Source: Micromonospora musae | GTDB taxonomy: Bacteria > Actinomycetota > Actinomycetes > Mycobacteriales > Micromonosporaceae | Direction: 5' to 3' | Assembly: GCF_003626635.1 (NCBI RefSeq) | Contig: NZ_RAZT01000005.1 | Location: 186,001-250,000, forward strand | DNA: 64,000 nt | Shown here: in pieces, positions 49,544 to 59,535 of the stretch | How the letters are laid out: each line of letters starts with the position of its first letter | Numbering within the stretch: the stretch's first letter is position 1 | The notes under the pieces: generated by a model | The model's input: the letters and a program-made list of their open reading frames with translations, nothing else | Told to the model about the DNA's origin: nothing | Database searches by the model: none | Position numbers and translations under genes: made by a program

Positions 49544-52500
49544 ATGTCGTCGTTGGTGGTCGTCAAACGGCCGCCCCGTCGGCCGGCGCCCATGTTGCCG
49601 ACCGGTGAGGTGTTGCTCGATCCTCCGCCCGAGGTGCCCCCCGCGGGTGGCCGCGGCTGGACCCGCATGCTGATGATCCTGCCGATGGCGGCGGGCGCCG
49701 CCGCGATGGGCCTGATGATGGGCATGCAGCGCGGCGGGGTCATGACCTATGTGGTCGGTGGAATGTACGGCGTCTCCATCCTCGGCATGATCGCCGTGAT
49801 GGTGGTGAACCAGTCCGGCCCGGGCAAGAAGGAGATGATCGAGTCCCGCCGGCAGTACATGCGGCGACTCGCCCAGCTCCGGGCGCAGGTACGGGCCACC
49901 ATCCGCCAGCAGCGGGAAGCCCTGCACTACCGGCACCCGGACCCGGACGCGCTCTGGTCCACGGTGACCAGCGGGCGGCTGTGGGAGCGACGCCGCGGCG
50001 ACGCCGACTTCGGCGTGGTGCGGATCGCGCTGGGGCCGCAGGAGGTGGCGACCCCCCTGGTGCCGCCGCAGTCCCGCCCGGTGGACGAGCTGGAGCCGCT
50101 CTGCGCGCTGGCGCTGCGTCGCTTCGTCTCGACCTACTCGGTGGTCCCGGACCTGCCGGTGGCGATCGCGCTGCGCGACTTCTCGCACGTCTACCTGCGC
50201 GGCGAGGGGGACGCCGTGCCGAACCTGGTCCGCGCGATGCTGGCCCAGATGACGTCCTTCCACGCCCCCGAGGACCTGCTCGTCGCGTTCTGCGTCGCCG
50301 AGGAGAAGCGGGCCGAGTGGGAGTGGGCCAAGTGGTTGCCGCACGCCCAGCACCCGGACAAGCTCGACGCCGTCGGGCCGATCCGGCTCTTCGCGCCGAC
50401 CGTGGTGGCACTGGAGGCGATGCTCGTCGACGTGTTGGCCAACCGGCCCCGCTTCGACCCCGCCGTGACCCAGTCGGCGATGCCGTACGTGCTGGTGGTG
50501 ATCGACGGCGGACATGTCGGTGGCGCCGACCACCTGATGACCGAGGGCGGCCTGGCCGGGGTGACCGTCCTGGACCTCACCAGCCGGCCGCCCCGCCTGC
50601 TCGACGAGACCTCGGTGGTGCTGGAGGTGGCCCCGGACGGCAGCGTCTCCGGCGCCACGGCGGACGGCAGCACGCGGGTCGGCCAGGCCGACCGCCTGGA
50701 GCGGGACCGGATCGAGGTGCTCGCCCGCGAGCTGGCCCCGCTGCGCCTCTCCGCGGTCTCCTACCAGGACCAGCCGGCGGTCAACGTCGACCTGGGCCTC
50801 GCCGAGCTGCTCGGCCTCGGTGACCCGTACGAGCTGGACCTCACCGAGAGCTGGGCGAGCCGCCCCACCCGCAACCGGCTCCGGGTGCCGATCGGCGTCA
50901 ACGAGAGCGGGCGCCCCATCGAGCTGGATCTCAAGGAATCCGCTCAGGAGGGCATGGGCCCGCACGGCCTGCTGGTCGGCGCCACCGGCTCCGGCAAGAG
51001 CGAGCTGCTCCGTACGCTGGTGCTCGCCCTGGCGGTGACGCACAGCCCGGAGATCCTCAACCTGGTGCTCGTCGACTTCAAGGGTGGCGCCACGTTCGCG
51101 GCGATGGACCGGCTGCCGCACACCAGCGCGGTCATCACCAACCTCTCCGAGGAACTCTTCCTGGTGGACCGGATGCTCGGCGCCATCCAGGGTGAGATCA
51201 CCCGCCGGCAGGAGCTGCTGCGCCGGGCCGGCAACTACGCCTCGCAGCGGGACTACGAGCGGGCCCGGGCGGCCGGGGTGCCGCTCGCCCCGCTGCCGAG
51301 CCTGCTCCTCGTGGTCGACGAGTTCAGCGAGCTGCTCAGCGCCCGCCCCGACTTCATCGACATGTTCGTGCAGATCGGCCGCGTCGGCCGGTCACTCGGC
51401 ATGCACCTGCTGCTCGCCTCGCAACGGCTGGAGGAGGGGCGGCTGCGGGGGCTGGAGACGCACCTCTCCTACCGACTGGGCCTGCGGACCTTCTCCTCCA
51501 TGGAGAGCCGCGCGGTGCTCGGGGTGGCCGACGCGTACGAGCTGCCCCGCTCGCCCGGACACGGTTACCTGAAGGCGGGAACCGAGGGCCTGATCCGGTT
51601 CAAGGCCGCGTACGTCTCCGGCGCGGTGCGGCACTTCAGCGGCGTACCGACCGTCGGTGGCCGGCAGATCGACCCGGTACGCGACTACAGCACCGACTAC
51701 GTTCCGGTGGCAACCGACGAGGAGCCGGACGAGACGCCGGAGACCTCGAACGAGGAGGTCGTCGGGGAGAGCCTGCTCGACGTCCTGATCGAGCGGATGG
51801 AGGGGCGGGGCGCCGCCGCCCACCAGGTGTGGCTTCCGCCGCTGGACGAGCCGCCCACCCTCGACCAGCTGCTCGGTTCGATCGTGCCGATCCCGCAGCG
51901 GGGCTTCGCGGCCGCCGCGGAGGAGCGGCACAACGCGCTGCAGGGCGTCGCGGGCATCGTGGACAAGCCGCTGGAGCAGAGCCGCGACCCGTTCTGGATC
52001 GACCTGTCCGGGGCGGCCGGCAACGTGATGGTGGTGGGCGCCCAGCAGACCGGCAAGAGCAACGTGCTGCGTACGCTCGTGGCCAGCCTCGCGCTCACCC
52101 ACACGCCGCGCGAGGCCCAGTTCTACTGCCTCGACTTCGGCGGCGGCACGCTCGCCGCGCTGAGCGGCCTGCCCCACGTCGGTGGCGTGGCCAACAAGCG
52201 TGAGGTGGACAAGGTCCGCCGCACCATCGCCGAGTTGCACGGCCTGATGCAGGCCCGGGACGCGATGTTCGCCACGGAGGGCATCGAGGGTGCGGCGGGC
52301 TACCGCCGGGCCCGCCGCGAGGGGCGGTTCCGGCAGGACCCGTTCGGCGACGTCTTCCTGGTGGTGGACGGCTGGTCCACGCTGCGCGCCGACTTCGAGG
52401 ACCTGGAGCCCCTGGTCACCGAGCTGACCAACCGGGGTCTCGGCTACGGCATCCACATCCTCGCCGCGACGAACCGGTGGATGGACGTCCGGCCGGCGGT

Positions 52501-53494
52501 GCGCGACATGTTCGGCACCAAGGTGGAGCTGCGGCTCGGCGAGCCGGCCGACTCGGTCATCAACCGCCGGGCCGCGGTCAACGTGCCCGAGCAGAGCGGT
52601 CATGGCCTCACCCCGGACGGCCTGCACTTCCTCGCCGGCCTGCCGCGGGTGGACGGTCGGCCGGAGACCGACGACCTGGCGGACGCCCTCGGCGCCCTGG
52701 TGAAGCAGGTCCAGCAGAACTGGACGGCGGCCGGCGCCCCGCCGGTGCGGCTGCTCCCGGCCGAGCTGCCGTACGACTCGCTGCCCGCCGCGCAGGGTGG
52801 CCTGATCCCGGTCGGCATCGCCGAGACCAACCTGCAGCCGGTCACCCTGGACTTCACCGCCGAGCCGCACCTGCTGCTCTTCGGTGACGTCGAGGCCGGC
52901 AAGAGCACCTTCCTGCGCACGTTGGCCCGCAGCATCGTGACGGGCAACGACGCGGCGCAGGCGCGGATCATTCTGGTGGACTTCCGGCGCAGCCTGCTGG
53001 GCGCGGTGGAGAGCGAGCACCTGATCGGCTACGGCACCTCCCAGCAGGTCACCACCGACCTGGTGAAGCAGGTGGTGACGGTGATGAAGGAACGGCTCCC
53101 CGGCCGCGACGTGACCCAGGAGCAGCTGCGCAACCGCTCCTGGTGGAAGGGGCCGGAGCTGTACCTGCTGATCGACGACTACGACCTGGTGGCCGGTGCG
53201 TCGGTCAACCCGCTCGGGCCGCTGCTGGAGTTCCTGCCCCAGGCGCGGGACATCGGCCTGCACCTGATCCTCACCCGCCGGATCGGTGGCGCGGGTCGGG
53301 CCATGTTCGACCCGGTCATCGGCCGGATCAGGGAGCTGGCCTCACCGGCGATCATGATGTCCGGCCCGCGCGAGGAGGGTGCGTTGTTCGGCAACATGAA
53401 GCCGCAGCGGCTCCCCGCCGGCCGGGGCTGGCTCTTCACCCGCCGGGGCGGCGCCCAACTGGTTCAGCTGCCCTGGCTGCCGCCCAACCAGTGA
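49544..53494 (+). CDS. eccC: Type VII secretion ATPase EccC (fused EccCa-EccCb)
   Basis: A 1316-residue motor with two N-terminal membrane helices (~residues 42-85) and three FtsK/SpoIIIE ATPase domains. Walker A motifs are GATGSGKS (~residue 480), GAQQTGKS (~831) and GDVEAGKS (~1113). Walker B motifs are VVDEFSEL in domain 1, VVDGWSTL in domain 2 and LIDDYDLV in domain 3, so only domain 1 keeps the catalytic Glu. This agrees with work on EccC showing domain 1 as the active ATPase, with the others binding substrate signals. It is a single gene, whereas some mycobacterial systems split it. It should recognise the YxxxD/E signals of the WXG substrates encoded upstream. Confidence 0.95.
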   Translation: MSSLVVVKRPPRRPAPMLPTGEVLLDPPPEVPPAGGRGWTRMLMILPMAAGAAAMGLMMGMQRGGVMTYVVGGMYGVSILGMIAVMVVNQSGPGKKEMIESRRQYMRRLAQLRAQVRATIRQQREALHYRHPDPDALWSTVTSGRLWERRRGDADFGVVRIALGPQEVATPLVPPQSRPVDELEPLCALALRRFVSTYSVVPDLPVAIALRDFSHVYLRGEGDAVPNLVRAMLAQMTSFHAPEDLLVAFCVAEEKRAEWEWAKWLPHAQHPDKLDAVGPIRLFAPTVVALEAMLVDVLANRPRFDPAVTQSAMPYVLVVIDGGHVGGADHLMTEGGLAGVTVLDLTSRPPRLLDETSVVLEVAPDGSVSGATADGSTRVGQADRLERDRIEVLARELAPLRLSAVSYQDQPAVNVDLGLAELLGLGDPYELDLTESWASRPTRNRLRVPIGVNESGRPIELDLKESAQEGMGPHGLLVGATGSGKSELLRTLVLALAVTHSPEILNLVLVDFKGGATFAAMDRLPHTSAVITNLSEELFLVDRMLGAIQGEITRRQELLRRAGNYASQRDYERARAAGVPLAPLPSLLLVVDEFSELLSARPDFIDMFVQIGRVGRSLGMHLLLASQRLEEGRLRGLETHLSYRLGLRTFSSMESRAVLGVADAYELPRSPGHGYLKAGTEGLIRFKAAYVSGAVRHFSGVPTVGGRQIDPVRDYSTDYVPVATDEEPDETPETSNEEVVGESLLDVLIERMEGRGAAAHQVWLPPLDEPPTLDQLLGSIVPIPQRGFAAAAEERHNALQGVAGIVDKPLEQSRDPFWIDLSGAAGNVMVVGAQQTGKSNVLRTLVASLALTHTPREAQFYCLDFGGGTLAALSGLPHVGGVANKREVDKVRRTIAELHGLMQARDAMFATEGIEGAAGYRRARREGRFRQDPFGDVFLVVDGWSTLRADFEDLEPLVTELTNRGLGYGIHILAATNRWMDVRPAVRDMFGTKVELRLGEPADSVINRRAAVNVPEQSGHGLTPDGLHFLAGLPRVDGRPETDDLADALGALVKQVQQNWTAAGAPPVRLLPAELPYDSLPAAQGGLIPVGIAETNLQPVTLDFTAEPHLLLFGDVEAGKSTFLRTLARSIVTGNDAAQARIILVDFRRSLLGAVESEHLIGYGTSQQVTTDLVKQVVTVMKERLPGRDVTQEQLRNRSWWKGPELYLLIDDYDLVAGASVNPLGPLLEFLPQARDIGLHLILTRRIGGAGRAMFDPVIGRIRELASPAIMMSGPREEGALFGNMKPQRLPAGRGWLFTRRGGAQLVQLPWLPPNQ

Positions 53495-53501
53495 AACCGG
53501 G

Positions 53502-53532
53502 TGGACCGGGCCGGCGGTGCCGGCCCGGTCCA
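53502..53532. terminator. Bidirectional terminator after eccC
   Basis: A perfect 14-bp stem (53502-53515 with 53519-53532, loop GGT) lies seven bases after the eccC stop and six bases before the end of the converging gene. Confidence 0.7.
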
Positions 53533-53538
53533 GCACGG

Positions 53539-54567
53539 TCAACGGCGCGGCGGCCCCAGCACCTGGCGCTCCAGGTCGGTCTGGTGCAGCCACAGGTGGC
53601 GGTCACCGTCGGTACCGACCATGGTCAGCATGTCGTCGGCCATCACCTGGAGGAACCGGGCGCTGTCCTGCGGCAGCCGCAGGGCGTGCTGGGCCAGTGA
53701 GGACTCGGCCGCCCCCAGTCGCTGCAGCAGACAGAGCCCGCTCTGCTTGAGCGTCGGCCAGGCGGCCGGTTCGAGTCGCCGCACGATGGTGAGCCGGGTC
53801 TGCCACGGCTGCTCCGGCAGCGCGGTGTTCAAAGCGGCCGGCGGCACGTCGTGGATGAGCAGCGTCGGGCGTTGGGCGGTGGCCGGCCGGACCGCACCCG
53901 GCTCGGTACGGATCTCCACCCGGTCGTCGACCCGCCCCAACGCGGCAGGACCGAGGCCGTTCCACACCGCCGGTTCGGCGGTCACCACGGTGACCCGTGC
54001 CCCCAGCGCCAACGCGCGGAAGGCGAGGAGCTGCCCCGCCCAGACCCCACCGACCAGGGCGATCCGCCCGGGCTCGGGGCGGAACATCCGGACGGTCACC
54101 GGTGTCCGTCGACGGTCGGCCCCCAGCACGAGACCGGCGGAGTAGCGGGCCGGACTGAGCCGGGTCAGGGCCGTCGAGGAGACGCTGTGGCTACCGATCC
54201 GCAGGCGGGGCATCCGACCGGCGGGTCCACGCCGCGCCGTCCCCGGCTCGGCCTCGAACGGATGGGCCGGCGGGTCGGTAGGCCGGCCCGGATCTCCGTA
54301 TCCGGCGGCGAGCGGGCTGGCCACGGCGCGGGCGAGCCGGTCGCCGCGGGCCGTCGCCAGGGCGGTGGCGGTGGCCGTGGCACCGGCCTCGGCGCCGGCC
54401 GACGGCGCCGCGACCACGGCCGCGTTCTCGGCCGGCGCGGGGGCCGGTTGGGTGGCGGTCGACGGCGGGGCGGCCGCCGCGGCGGCACCCGGGTACCCGG
54501 AGTTGCCCGGCGACCCGGCGAAGTTCCCGGGTACCGCCGCGCGCCCCTGGTCTCCGGATCGGCTCAT
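53539..54567 (-). CDS. Unknown ESX-linked protein coupled to eccE
   Basis: A 342-residue protein with an Ala/Pro/Gly-rich first ~110 residues and a C-terminal domain that looks Rossmann-like (RIALVGGVWAGQLLAFRALALGARVTVVTAEP). No membrane helix or signal peptide is clear. ATG 54567 overlaps the eccE stop (ATGA), so the two are co-translated. I recall similar genes next to eccE in Micromonospora and Streptomyces but no assigned role. It is probably a cytosolic component or regulator of the secretion machine. Confidence 0.6.
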   Translation of the reverse strand: MSRSGDQGRAAVPGNFAGSPGNSGYPGAAAAAAPPSTATQPAPAPAENAAVVAAPSAGAEAGATATATALATARGDRLARAVASPLAAGYGDPGRPTDPPAHPFEAEPGTARRGPAGRMPRLRIGSHSVSSTALTRLSPARYSAGLVLGADRRRTPVTVRMFRPEPGRIALVGGVWAGQLLAFRALALGARVTVVTAEPAVWNGLGPAALGRVDDRVEIRTEPGAVRPATAQRPTLLIHDVPPAALNTALPEQPWQTRLTIVRRLEPAAWPTLKQSGLCLLQRLGAAESSLAQHALRLPQDSARFLQVMADDMLTMVGTDGDRHLWLHQTDLERQVLGPPRR

Positions 54568-55799
54568 CCCGCGCCACCTCCCGTCGGCGCCGACGCGTAG
54601 ACCGCCGGGCCGTGCTCGCCGTCGAGCGGGAAGAGCTCCCCACCCGCCTTGCCCACCCCGTCGGCGACCGCGCCGGAGAGCTGGGCGAGCGCCTGCGCCG
54701 GGCCGGTCAACCGGACCAGCCCGCGCAGGCCGAAGTCTTCGTCCGCGCCGTTCGCGGTGAGGGTCAACGAGACCGTCACCATCGACGTGGGAATGGTGTC
54801 CAGCCAGCCGAACATCGCCGCGGCCCGGTCGACCGGCGGCCATTGGCGGATCCAGTAGCAGCGGTGCGCGAGCTGGCCGTAGTGCCAGGCGGACCACTCC
54901 TCGCGGACCTGCTCGGCACCCGCGTGGGTCTCCGGGGTGAACCCGCAGGACTGGGCGAGGGCCGCGACCAGCGCCTCGGCGTCCAGCAGCCGGTGGACGA
55001 CCCCGACCCGGCGCAGCGACTTGCCGACCCGGCGGGCCAGCGCCGCCACCACGGAGGGGGCGAGGCTCAGGTCGACCGCGTAGTCCGAGAGCGCCTCGGC
55101 GAGGGCGCGCGCGTCCAGCCGGACCGTGACCCAGGTCGTCCGCTCCGCCGGTACGACCGGGCTGTCCAGACCGGCCAGCAGGCGGCGGTAGGACTCCTTC
55201 GCCACGGTCGCGTGGGCCGCCTCCGCGCTGTTCGAGGGCACCGTGCTGGTCACCACCTGGAGCACGGCACCCTGCTGGCCGGCCTCGCTGAGCGCGGCGG
55301 CCAGCAGGTCCAGCGGCAGGCCGGGGGCCGGCCCGGCGCCGGACTCCGGCGGGACGACGGCGGCCACGGCGAACCAGCCGGCGTCGTCGCGGGCCACCCC
55401 GATCACGCTGCCGTCGGACATCGCCACGTTCTCCGCCGACAGGCTGGGGGTGAGGCGATGCAGGATCCCGAGGCGTGCATCGGCGGTGACCGGCGCCCCG
55501 GTGAGCCCACGGCGTCGGTGCTGGCGGGCCATCACCTGGCGCTCCAGCCACCAGCGCCCCTGGGAGCGGAGGAAGGTCACCGACAGCACGAGGACCCCGA
55601 GCACGGCGGTGCCGATCAGCGCCGGCATCCCGATCAGGCCGCTGGCCAGGACGCCCAGCACGACCGCCTCGAGAACGAACAGTTGCAGTACGTGCACCTC
55701 GCCGACCCGGCCCGGGCGGCGGCGGGCTCGAAGTCGCGGGGCTTCGGCGGAGCCGTCGGGTCGTGTGTCGGGGCGTGCTGGTCGCGGTGCTCCGGTCAT
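54564..55799 (-). CDS. eccE: Type VII secretion protein EccE
   Basis: A 411-residue EccE. Two membrane helices lie at about residues 38-80 (VLGVLASGLIGMPALIGTAVLGVLVLSV is the core), followed by a cytosolic domain with the family's characteristic segments (WWLERQ, then EEWSAWHYGQLAHRCYWIRQWPP). EccE sits at the periphery of the ESX membrane complex. The ATG at 55799 has a poor immediate ribosome site, though GGAGG lies 13 bases upstream. It is first of two overlapping genes, and a TATGAT sequence upstream may be its promoter. Confidence 0.85.
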   Translation of the reverse strand: MTGAPRPARPDTRPDGSAEAPRLRARRRPGRVGEVHVLQLFVLEAVVLGVLASGLIGMPALIGTAVLGVLVLSVTFLRSQGRWWLERQVMARQHRRRGLTGAPVTADARLGILHRLTPSLSAENVAMSDGSVIGVARDDAGWFAVAAVVPPESGAGPAPGLPLDLLAAALSEAGQQGAVLQVVTSTVPSNSAEAAHATVAKESYRRLLAGLDSPVVPAERTTWVTVRLDARALAEALSDYAVDLSLAPSVVAALARRVGKSLRRVGVVHRLLDAEALVAALAQSCGFTPETHAGAEQVREEWSAWHYGQLAHRCYWIRQWPPVDRAAAMFGWLDTIPTSMVTVSLTLTANGADEDFGLRGLVRLTGPAQALAQLSGAVADGVGKAGGELFPLDGEHGPAVYASAPTGGGAG

Positions 55800-55856
55800 C
55801 TCCGGCTGCTACCTCCAGACGCATTGACTTGTGTGGTCGGCACTCGGGCTCCGCTC

Positions 55857-55862
55857 ATCATA
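55857..55862 (-). promoter_or_regulatory. -10 element (TATGAT) for eccE
   Basis: TATGAT on the minus strand is the best -10 match in the 283-bp gap upstream of eccE and would give a leader of about 50 bases. A -35 is not clear. Confidence 0.4.
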
Positions 55863-56082
55863 GGAACTTCGGTGCCTCGCCCGGGACCCGTGGGCCACCG
55901 GACACTGAAGACCGTACGCGCATCGTCTCCCGCGCCCTCCCGGTAGGCGTTCGACGCCGACCGGTCGTTGTCGACCATCCGGTCGCCGCGGCCCGTCGAG
56001 CCGTACCCCGATGGCGGCGACCGGGCCCGCCGCCGGCGCGGTGGCCTGGCAGGGAGGGCAGCCGTCGGATCGGGACCCCAGG

Positions 56083-57756
56083 TCAGCGGGTGGCGACGAG
56101 CAGGTCCTCCAGCACCAGGGTGCGCAGGTCGTCCCGGCTCGGCATCCGGCCCAGCGCACGCAGCCGCCCGGACTGGGCCTTGCGCATCCCCTCGATCAGC
56201 TTGCGAGCCTCGCGCGCGTTGCCGAAGTTCTGGTCCCGGTCGATCTGGCCGAACCACTCCAGCAGCCCGTCGGTCAGGCCGTCGAGCAGCACGTAGTCGT
56301 CGTTGCGGGCGATCCGCCCGACGATCTCGACCAGCTGTTCCGGGCTGTAGTTCTCGAACTCCAGCGTCTTGGCGAACCGGGAGGCCAGACCCGAGTTCGC
56401 GTCCAGGAAGGCAGCCATCTCGTTGGTGTAACCGGCCACGATGACGGCGACCTGGTCCCGGTGGTCCTCCATGAGCTTGACCAGGGTGTCGATCGCCTCC
56501 TGACCGAAGTCGCCACCCGTGCTCCCGGCCCGGGAGAGGGTGTACGCCTCGTCGATGAAGAGCACGCCGCCCAGCGCCTCGTTGAACACCGAGGAGGTCT
56601 TCTCCGCGGTGTGGCCGATGTACTGCCCGACCAGGTCGCGGCGGGCGACCTCGCGGAACTGGCCGTTCGGCAGCACCCCGAGGGCCTTGAGCAGCTGTCC
56701 GTACAGGCGGGCCACTGTCGTCTTACCGGTGCCCGGGGCGCCGGTGAAGATCAGGTGATGGCTGACCGCGCCGACCGACAGGCCGGCGTTGCGCCGCCAC
56801 TCGTTGACCTGGATCTCGTCGATCAGCGAGCGGACCTCCGCCTTCACCCCCTCCAGGCCGATCATCGAGTCGAGCTCACCGAGGAGTTCGTCGACCTTCT
56901 GTTCGTCCTGCCCGACGGAGCTGCCCGAGCTGACGCCGGCCTTCGGCCGCCCGCCGCCCGCCTCGCCCTCGCGGAGCACCGTGGTCGCGCCCTCGGCGAT
57001 CCGGATGCCCGGCCGGGCGGTCTGCTCGGTCCGGCAGCCCTCCACCACCCCGGCGCAGCCCCGGCCCACGTCGATGCCGACGCCGGGGGTGTCGTGCACC
57101 CAGCAGTCCACGATGGTCGGGCCGCTCTGCAGCGCGACCACGATGCCCGCGTCACCGGTGGCCGAGATGTCGCAGCGTTCGATGGTGGGGCGGGCGGCCT
57201 GGTAGACGTACATGCCGCGGAAGCCGCTGTTGACCACGGTGCAGTTGCGGATCGTCGGATCGGCGCCGAGCCGGACGATGATGCCGTCCTCGGCGACGTC
57301 CCGGATCTCGCACTGCTCGATCGTGCCGCCGGCGTCGGAGATGACCATGCCGTGCTGCCCGCCGGTGACCGTCACCTCGACGGCGTCCAGCCGCGCGCCG
57401 TCGGTGACCGACACCGCCGCGGCGTAGCCCGCGGCGACCGTGCACTTCTCCATCCGTAGCCGGCCGCCGGCCGCCTGGACGGCGGGGTGATCGGCGCCCT
57501 TCACGACCAGGCCCTGGAGGACGACCTCGCCGCCGGCGCAACCGATCGTCGGCCGGCCGGCCCCCTCGCCGTCGATCGTGACCGAACCGGCCTCGCCCGC
57601 GGCCGACAGGGTGATCCGCCGACCGGCGAGGTGCAGGGCCTCGCGGTAGACGCCGGCCTCGATCGAGACCACCGCGCCGTCCGAGGCGATCTCGAGCGCG
57701 TCCGAAATGGTCGGACAGGCGCCGGGTCGATCTGGGGAGACTGTCAGCACGCGCAC
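56083..57756 (-). CDS. EccA-like AAA+ ATPase fused to a right-handed beta-helix
   Basis: A 557-residue protein with two parts. Residues 1-265 form a parallel beta-helix of the pectate-lyase/NosD type, with repeated rungs such as HGMVISDAGGTIEQCEIRDV and DPTIRNCTVVNSGFRGMYVY. Residues ~290-557 are a CbxX/CfxQ AAA+ ATPase like the C-terminal domain of EccA: Walker A GAPGTGKTT, Walker B GVLFIDEAYTL, sensor and arginine-finger segments. Mycobacterial EccA has a TPR N-terminus instead. By analogy it should act in the cytosol on substrate or chaperone complexes of the ESX system. It starts at GTG 57756 and stands alone at the edge of the locus. Confidence 0.85.
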   Translation of the reverse strand: MRVLTVSPDRPGACPTISDALEIASDGAVVSIEAGVYREALHLAGRRITLSAAGEAGSVTIDGEGAGRPTIGCAGGEVVLQGLVVKGADHPAVQAAGGRLRMEKCTVAAGYAAAVSVTDGARLDAVEVTVTGGQHGMVISDAGGTIEQCEIRDVAEDGIIVRLGADPTIRNCTVVNSGFRGMYVYQAARPTIERCDISATGDAGIVVALQSGPTIVDCWVHDTPGVGIDVGRGCAGVVEGCRTEQTARPGIRIAEGATTVLREGEAGGGRPKAGVSSGSSVGQDEQKVDELLGELDSMIGLEGVKAEVRSLIDEIQVNEWRRNAGLSVGAVSHHLIFTGAPGTGKTTVARLYGQLLKALGVLPNGQFREVARRDLVGQYIGHTAEKTSSVFNEALGGVLFIDEAYTLSRAGSTGGDFGQEAIDTLVKLMEDHRDQVAVIVAGYTNEMAAFLDANSGLASRFAKTLEFENYSPEQLVEIVGRIARNDDYVLLDGLTDGLLEWFGQIDRDQNFGNAREARKLIEGMRKAQSGRLRALGRMPSRDDLRTLVLEDLLVATR

Positions 57757-57924
57757 GATGGCCCCGCTCGGTCGTGGAAGGGACGGACCGGAACGCCCGT
57801 GGGCGTCCGGCTCGAAGAGTACCGGTCCCTTCGTGACGGTGACGGCCGCGTCAGATGGTGAAAGTGCCGGCCGGCGCCGGGGCGGCCGTCTCGCGCGCGC
57901 CGCCGGACGTGGTGCCCGGGAGCG

Positions 57925-59409
57925 TCAGTCGACCCAGTCCAGGGTCCGCTGCACGGCCTTGCGCCAGTTGCGCAGCTCACGGTCGCGATGCGCCGGGTCC
58001 ATCCGCGGCGCCCACTCGGCGTCCGAGCGCCAGTGGGAGCGCAGCGTGGCCAGGTCGGGCCAGAAGCCGACCGCCAGGCCGGCCGCGTACGCGGCGCCGA
58101 GGCAGGTGGTCTCGGTGATCCGGGAGCGGACCACCGGGACGTCGAGCACGTCGGCGAGGAACTGCATGAGCAGCCCGTTGGCCGTCATGCCACCGTCCAC
58201 CCGGAGCCGTCGCAGCGCGACGTCCGAGTCGGCGTTCATCGCGTCGACCACCTCGCGGGTCTGCCAGGCCGACGCCTCCAGCACCGCTCGGGCCAGGTGC
58301 CCCTTGGTGATGTAGCCGGTGAGCCCGGCGATGACTCCGCGCGCGTCGCTGCGCCAGTGCGGGGCGAAGAGCCCGGAGAAGGCCGGCACCACGTAGCAGC
58401 CGCCGTTGTCCTCGACCGTGCCGGCCAGCTCCTCGACCTCGGGCGCGGTGGAGATGAGGCCCAGGTTGTCCCGTAGCCACTGGACCAGGGCGCCGGTCAC
58501 CGCGATGGCCCCCTCCAGGGCGTACGCGGGCGGCTCTTCCGCGATCCGGTAGGCGACGGTGGTGAGCAGGCCGTGCGCCGAGGTGACCGCGCTCGTGCCC
58601 GTGTTGAGCAGCAGGAAACTGCCGGTGCCGTACGTGCACTTCGCCTCTCCCGGCTGGAAGCAGGCCTGCCCGAAGAGCGCGGCCTGCTGGTCGCCGAGGG
58701 CGCTGGCCACCGGCACCCCGGCGAGCACCCCGGTCGCCGTCGCGTAGACCTCGGCGGAGCTGCGGATCTCCGGCAGCATCGCGGCCGGTACGCCCATCGC
58801 GTCGAGCAGTTCCGGATCCCACTGGAGGGTGGCGAGGTTCATCAGCATGGTGCGGCTCGCGTTGGTCACGTCGGTGACGTGCCGGCCGGTCAACTTCCAG
58901 ATCAGCCAGCTGTCCATGGTGCCGAAGAGCACCTCGCCGGCCTCGGCGCGGGCCCGCAGCCCGTCGACGTTCTCCAGCAGCCAGCGCAGCTTCGGCCCGG
59001 CGAAGTAGGTCGCCAGCGGCAGCCCGGTGCGTTCCCGGAACCGCTGCTCGCCGTACGCCTGGTCGAGCTCGCGCAGCAGCTCCCCGGTCCGGGTGTCCTG
59101 CCAGACGATCGCGTTCGCCACCGGGCGGCCGGTCGCCCGGTCCCAGACCACTGTGGTCTCCCGCTGGTTGGTGATGCCGACGGCGGCGAGACCGGCGGCG
59201 TCGGTGCCGGCCGCCCGCAGCGCCTCGCGCACCACGTGCTCGACGTTCGCCCAGATCTCCTCGGCGTCGTGCTCGACCCAGCCGGGGCGGGGGAAGATCT
59301 GCCGGTGCTCCCGCTGCGCCACGGAGACGATCTCCCCCGCCCGGTCGAAGACGATGCACCTCGAAGAGGTGGTGCCCTGATCGATGGCGGCGACGTACTC
59401 TCCGGTCAC
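57925..59409 (-). CDS. glpK: Glycerol kinase
   Basis: A 494-residue FGGY-family kinase that phosphorylates glycerol to glycerol 3-phosphate. It begins [18 protein letters not shown] and carries [39 protein letters not shown] and the C-terminal signature [19 protein letters not shown]. Length is normal. The GTG at 59409 begins six bases after TACGGT, so a leaderless message is likely. No glycerol facilitator or dehydrogenase gene is adjacent. It is divergent from the PRPP-synthetase-like gene across 126 bp. Confidence 0.95.
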   Translation of the reverse strand: MTGEYVAAIDQGTTSSRCIVFDRAGEIVSVAQREHRQIFPRPGWVEHDAEEIWANVEHVVREALRAAGTDAAGLAAVGITNQRETTVVWDRATGRPVANAIVWQDTRTGELLRELDQAYGEQRFRERTGLPLATYFAGPKLRWLLENVDGLRARAEAGEVLFGTMDSWLIWKLTGRHVTDVTNASRTMLMNLATLQWDPELLDAMGVPAAMLPEIRSSAEVYATATGVLAGVPVASALGDQQAALFGQACFQPGEAKCTYGTGSFLLLNTGTSAVTSAHGLLTTVAYRIAEEPPAYALEGAIAVTGALVQWLRDNLGLISTAPEVEELAGTVEDNGGCYVVPAFSGLFAPHWRSDARGVIAGLTGYITKGHLARAVLEASAWQTREVVDAMNADSDVALRRLRVDGGMTANGLLMQFLADVLDVPVVRSRITETTCLGAAYAAGLAVGFWPDLATLRSHWRSDAEWAPRMDPAHRDRELRNWRKAVQRTLDWVD

Positions 59410-59415
59410 GGCAGC

Positions 59416-59421
59416 ACCGTA
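59416..59421 (-). promoter_or_regulatory. -10 element (TACGGT), leaderless glpK mRNA
   Basis: TACGGT on the minus strand is six bases from the GTG start of glpK, with no ribosome site between. Confidence 0.45.
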
Positions 59422-59521
59422 CCCGCACCGGCGCGGTCGTGCCGACCGCTCCGATCGGCGTCCGTCGTGTTTCGCCGCCGAGCCGTACGGCCCGGCGCGC
59501 GGCGCGTCCCGCGTCCGGCCG

Positions 59522-59527
59522 TACGAT
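59522..59527 (+). promoter_or_regulatory. -10 element (TACGAT), leaderless PRPP-synthetase mRNA
   Basis: TACGAT is eight bases from the GTG at 59536; no Shine-Dalgarno sequence is present. Confidence 0.45.
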
Positions 59528-59535
59528 CTGCAAAC

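Noticed and set aside
55796..55978. 60-codon open frame ending in an overlap with the eccE start
   Set aside because: Codon bias weakens in its second half, it contains the likely eccE -10 sequence and the product resembles nothing; judged to be leader sequence.
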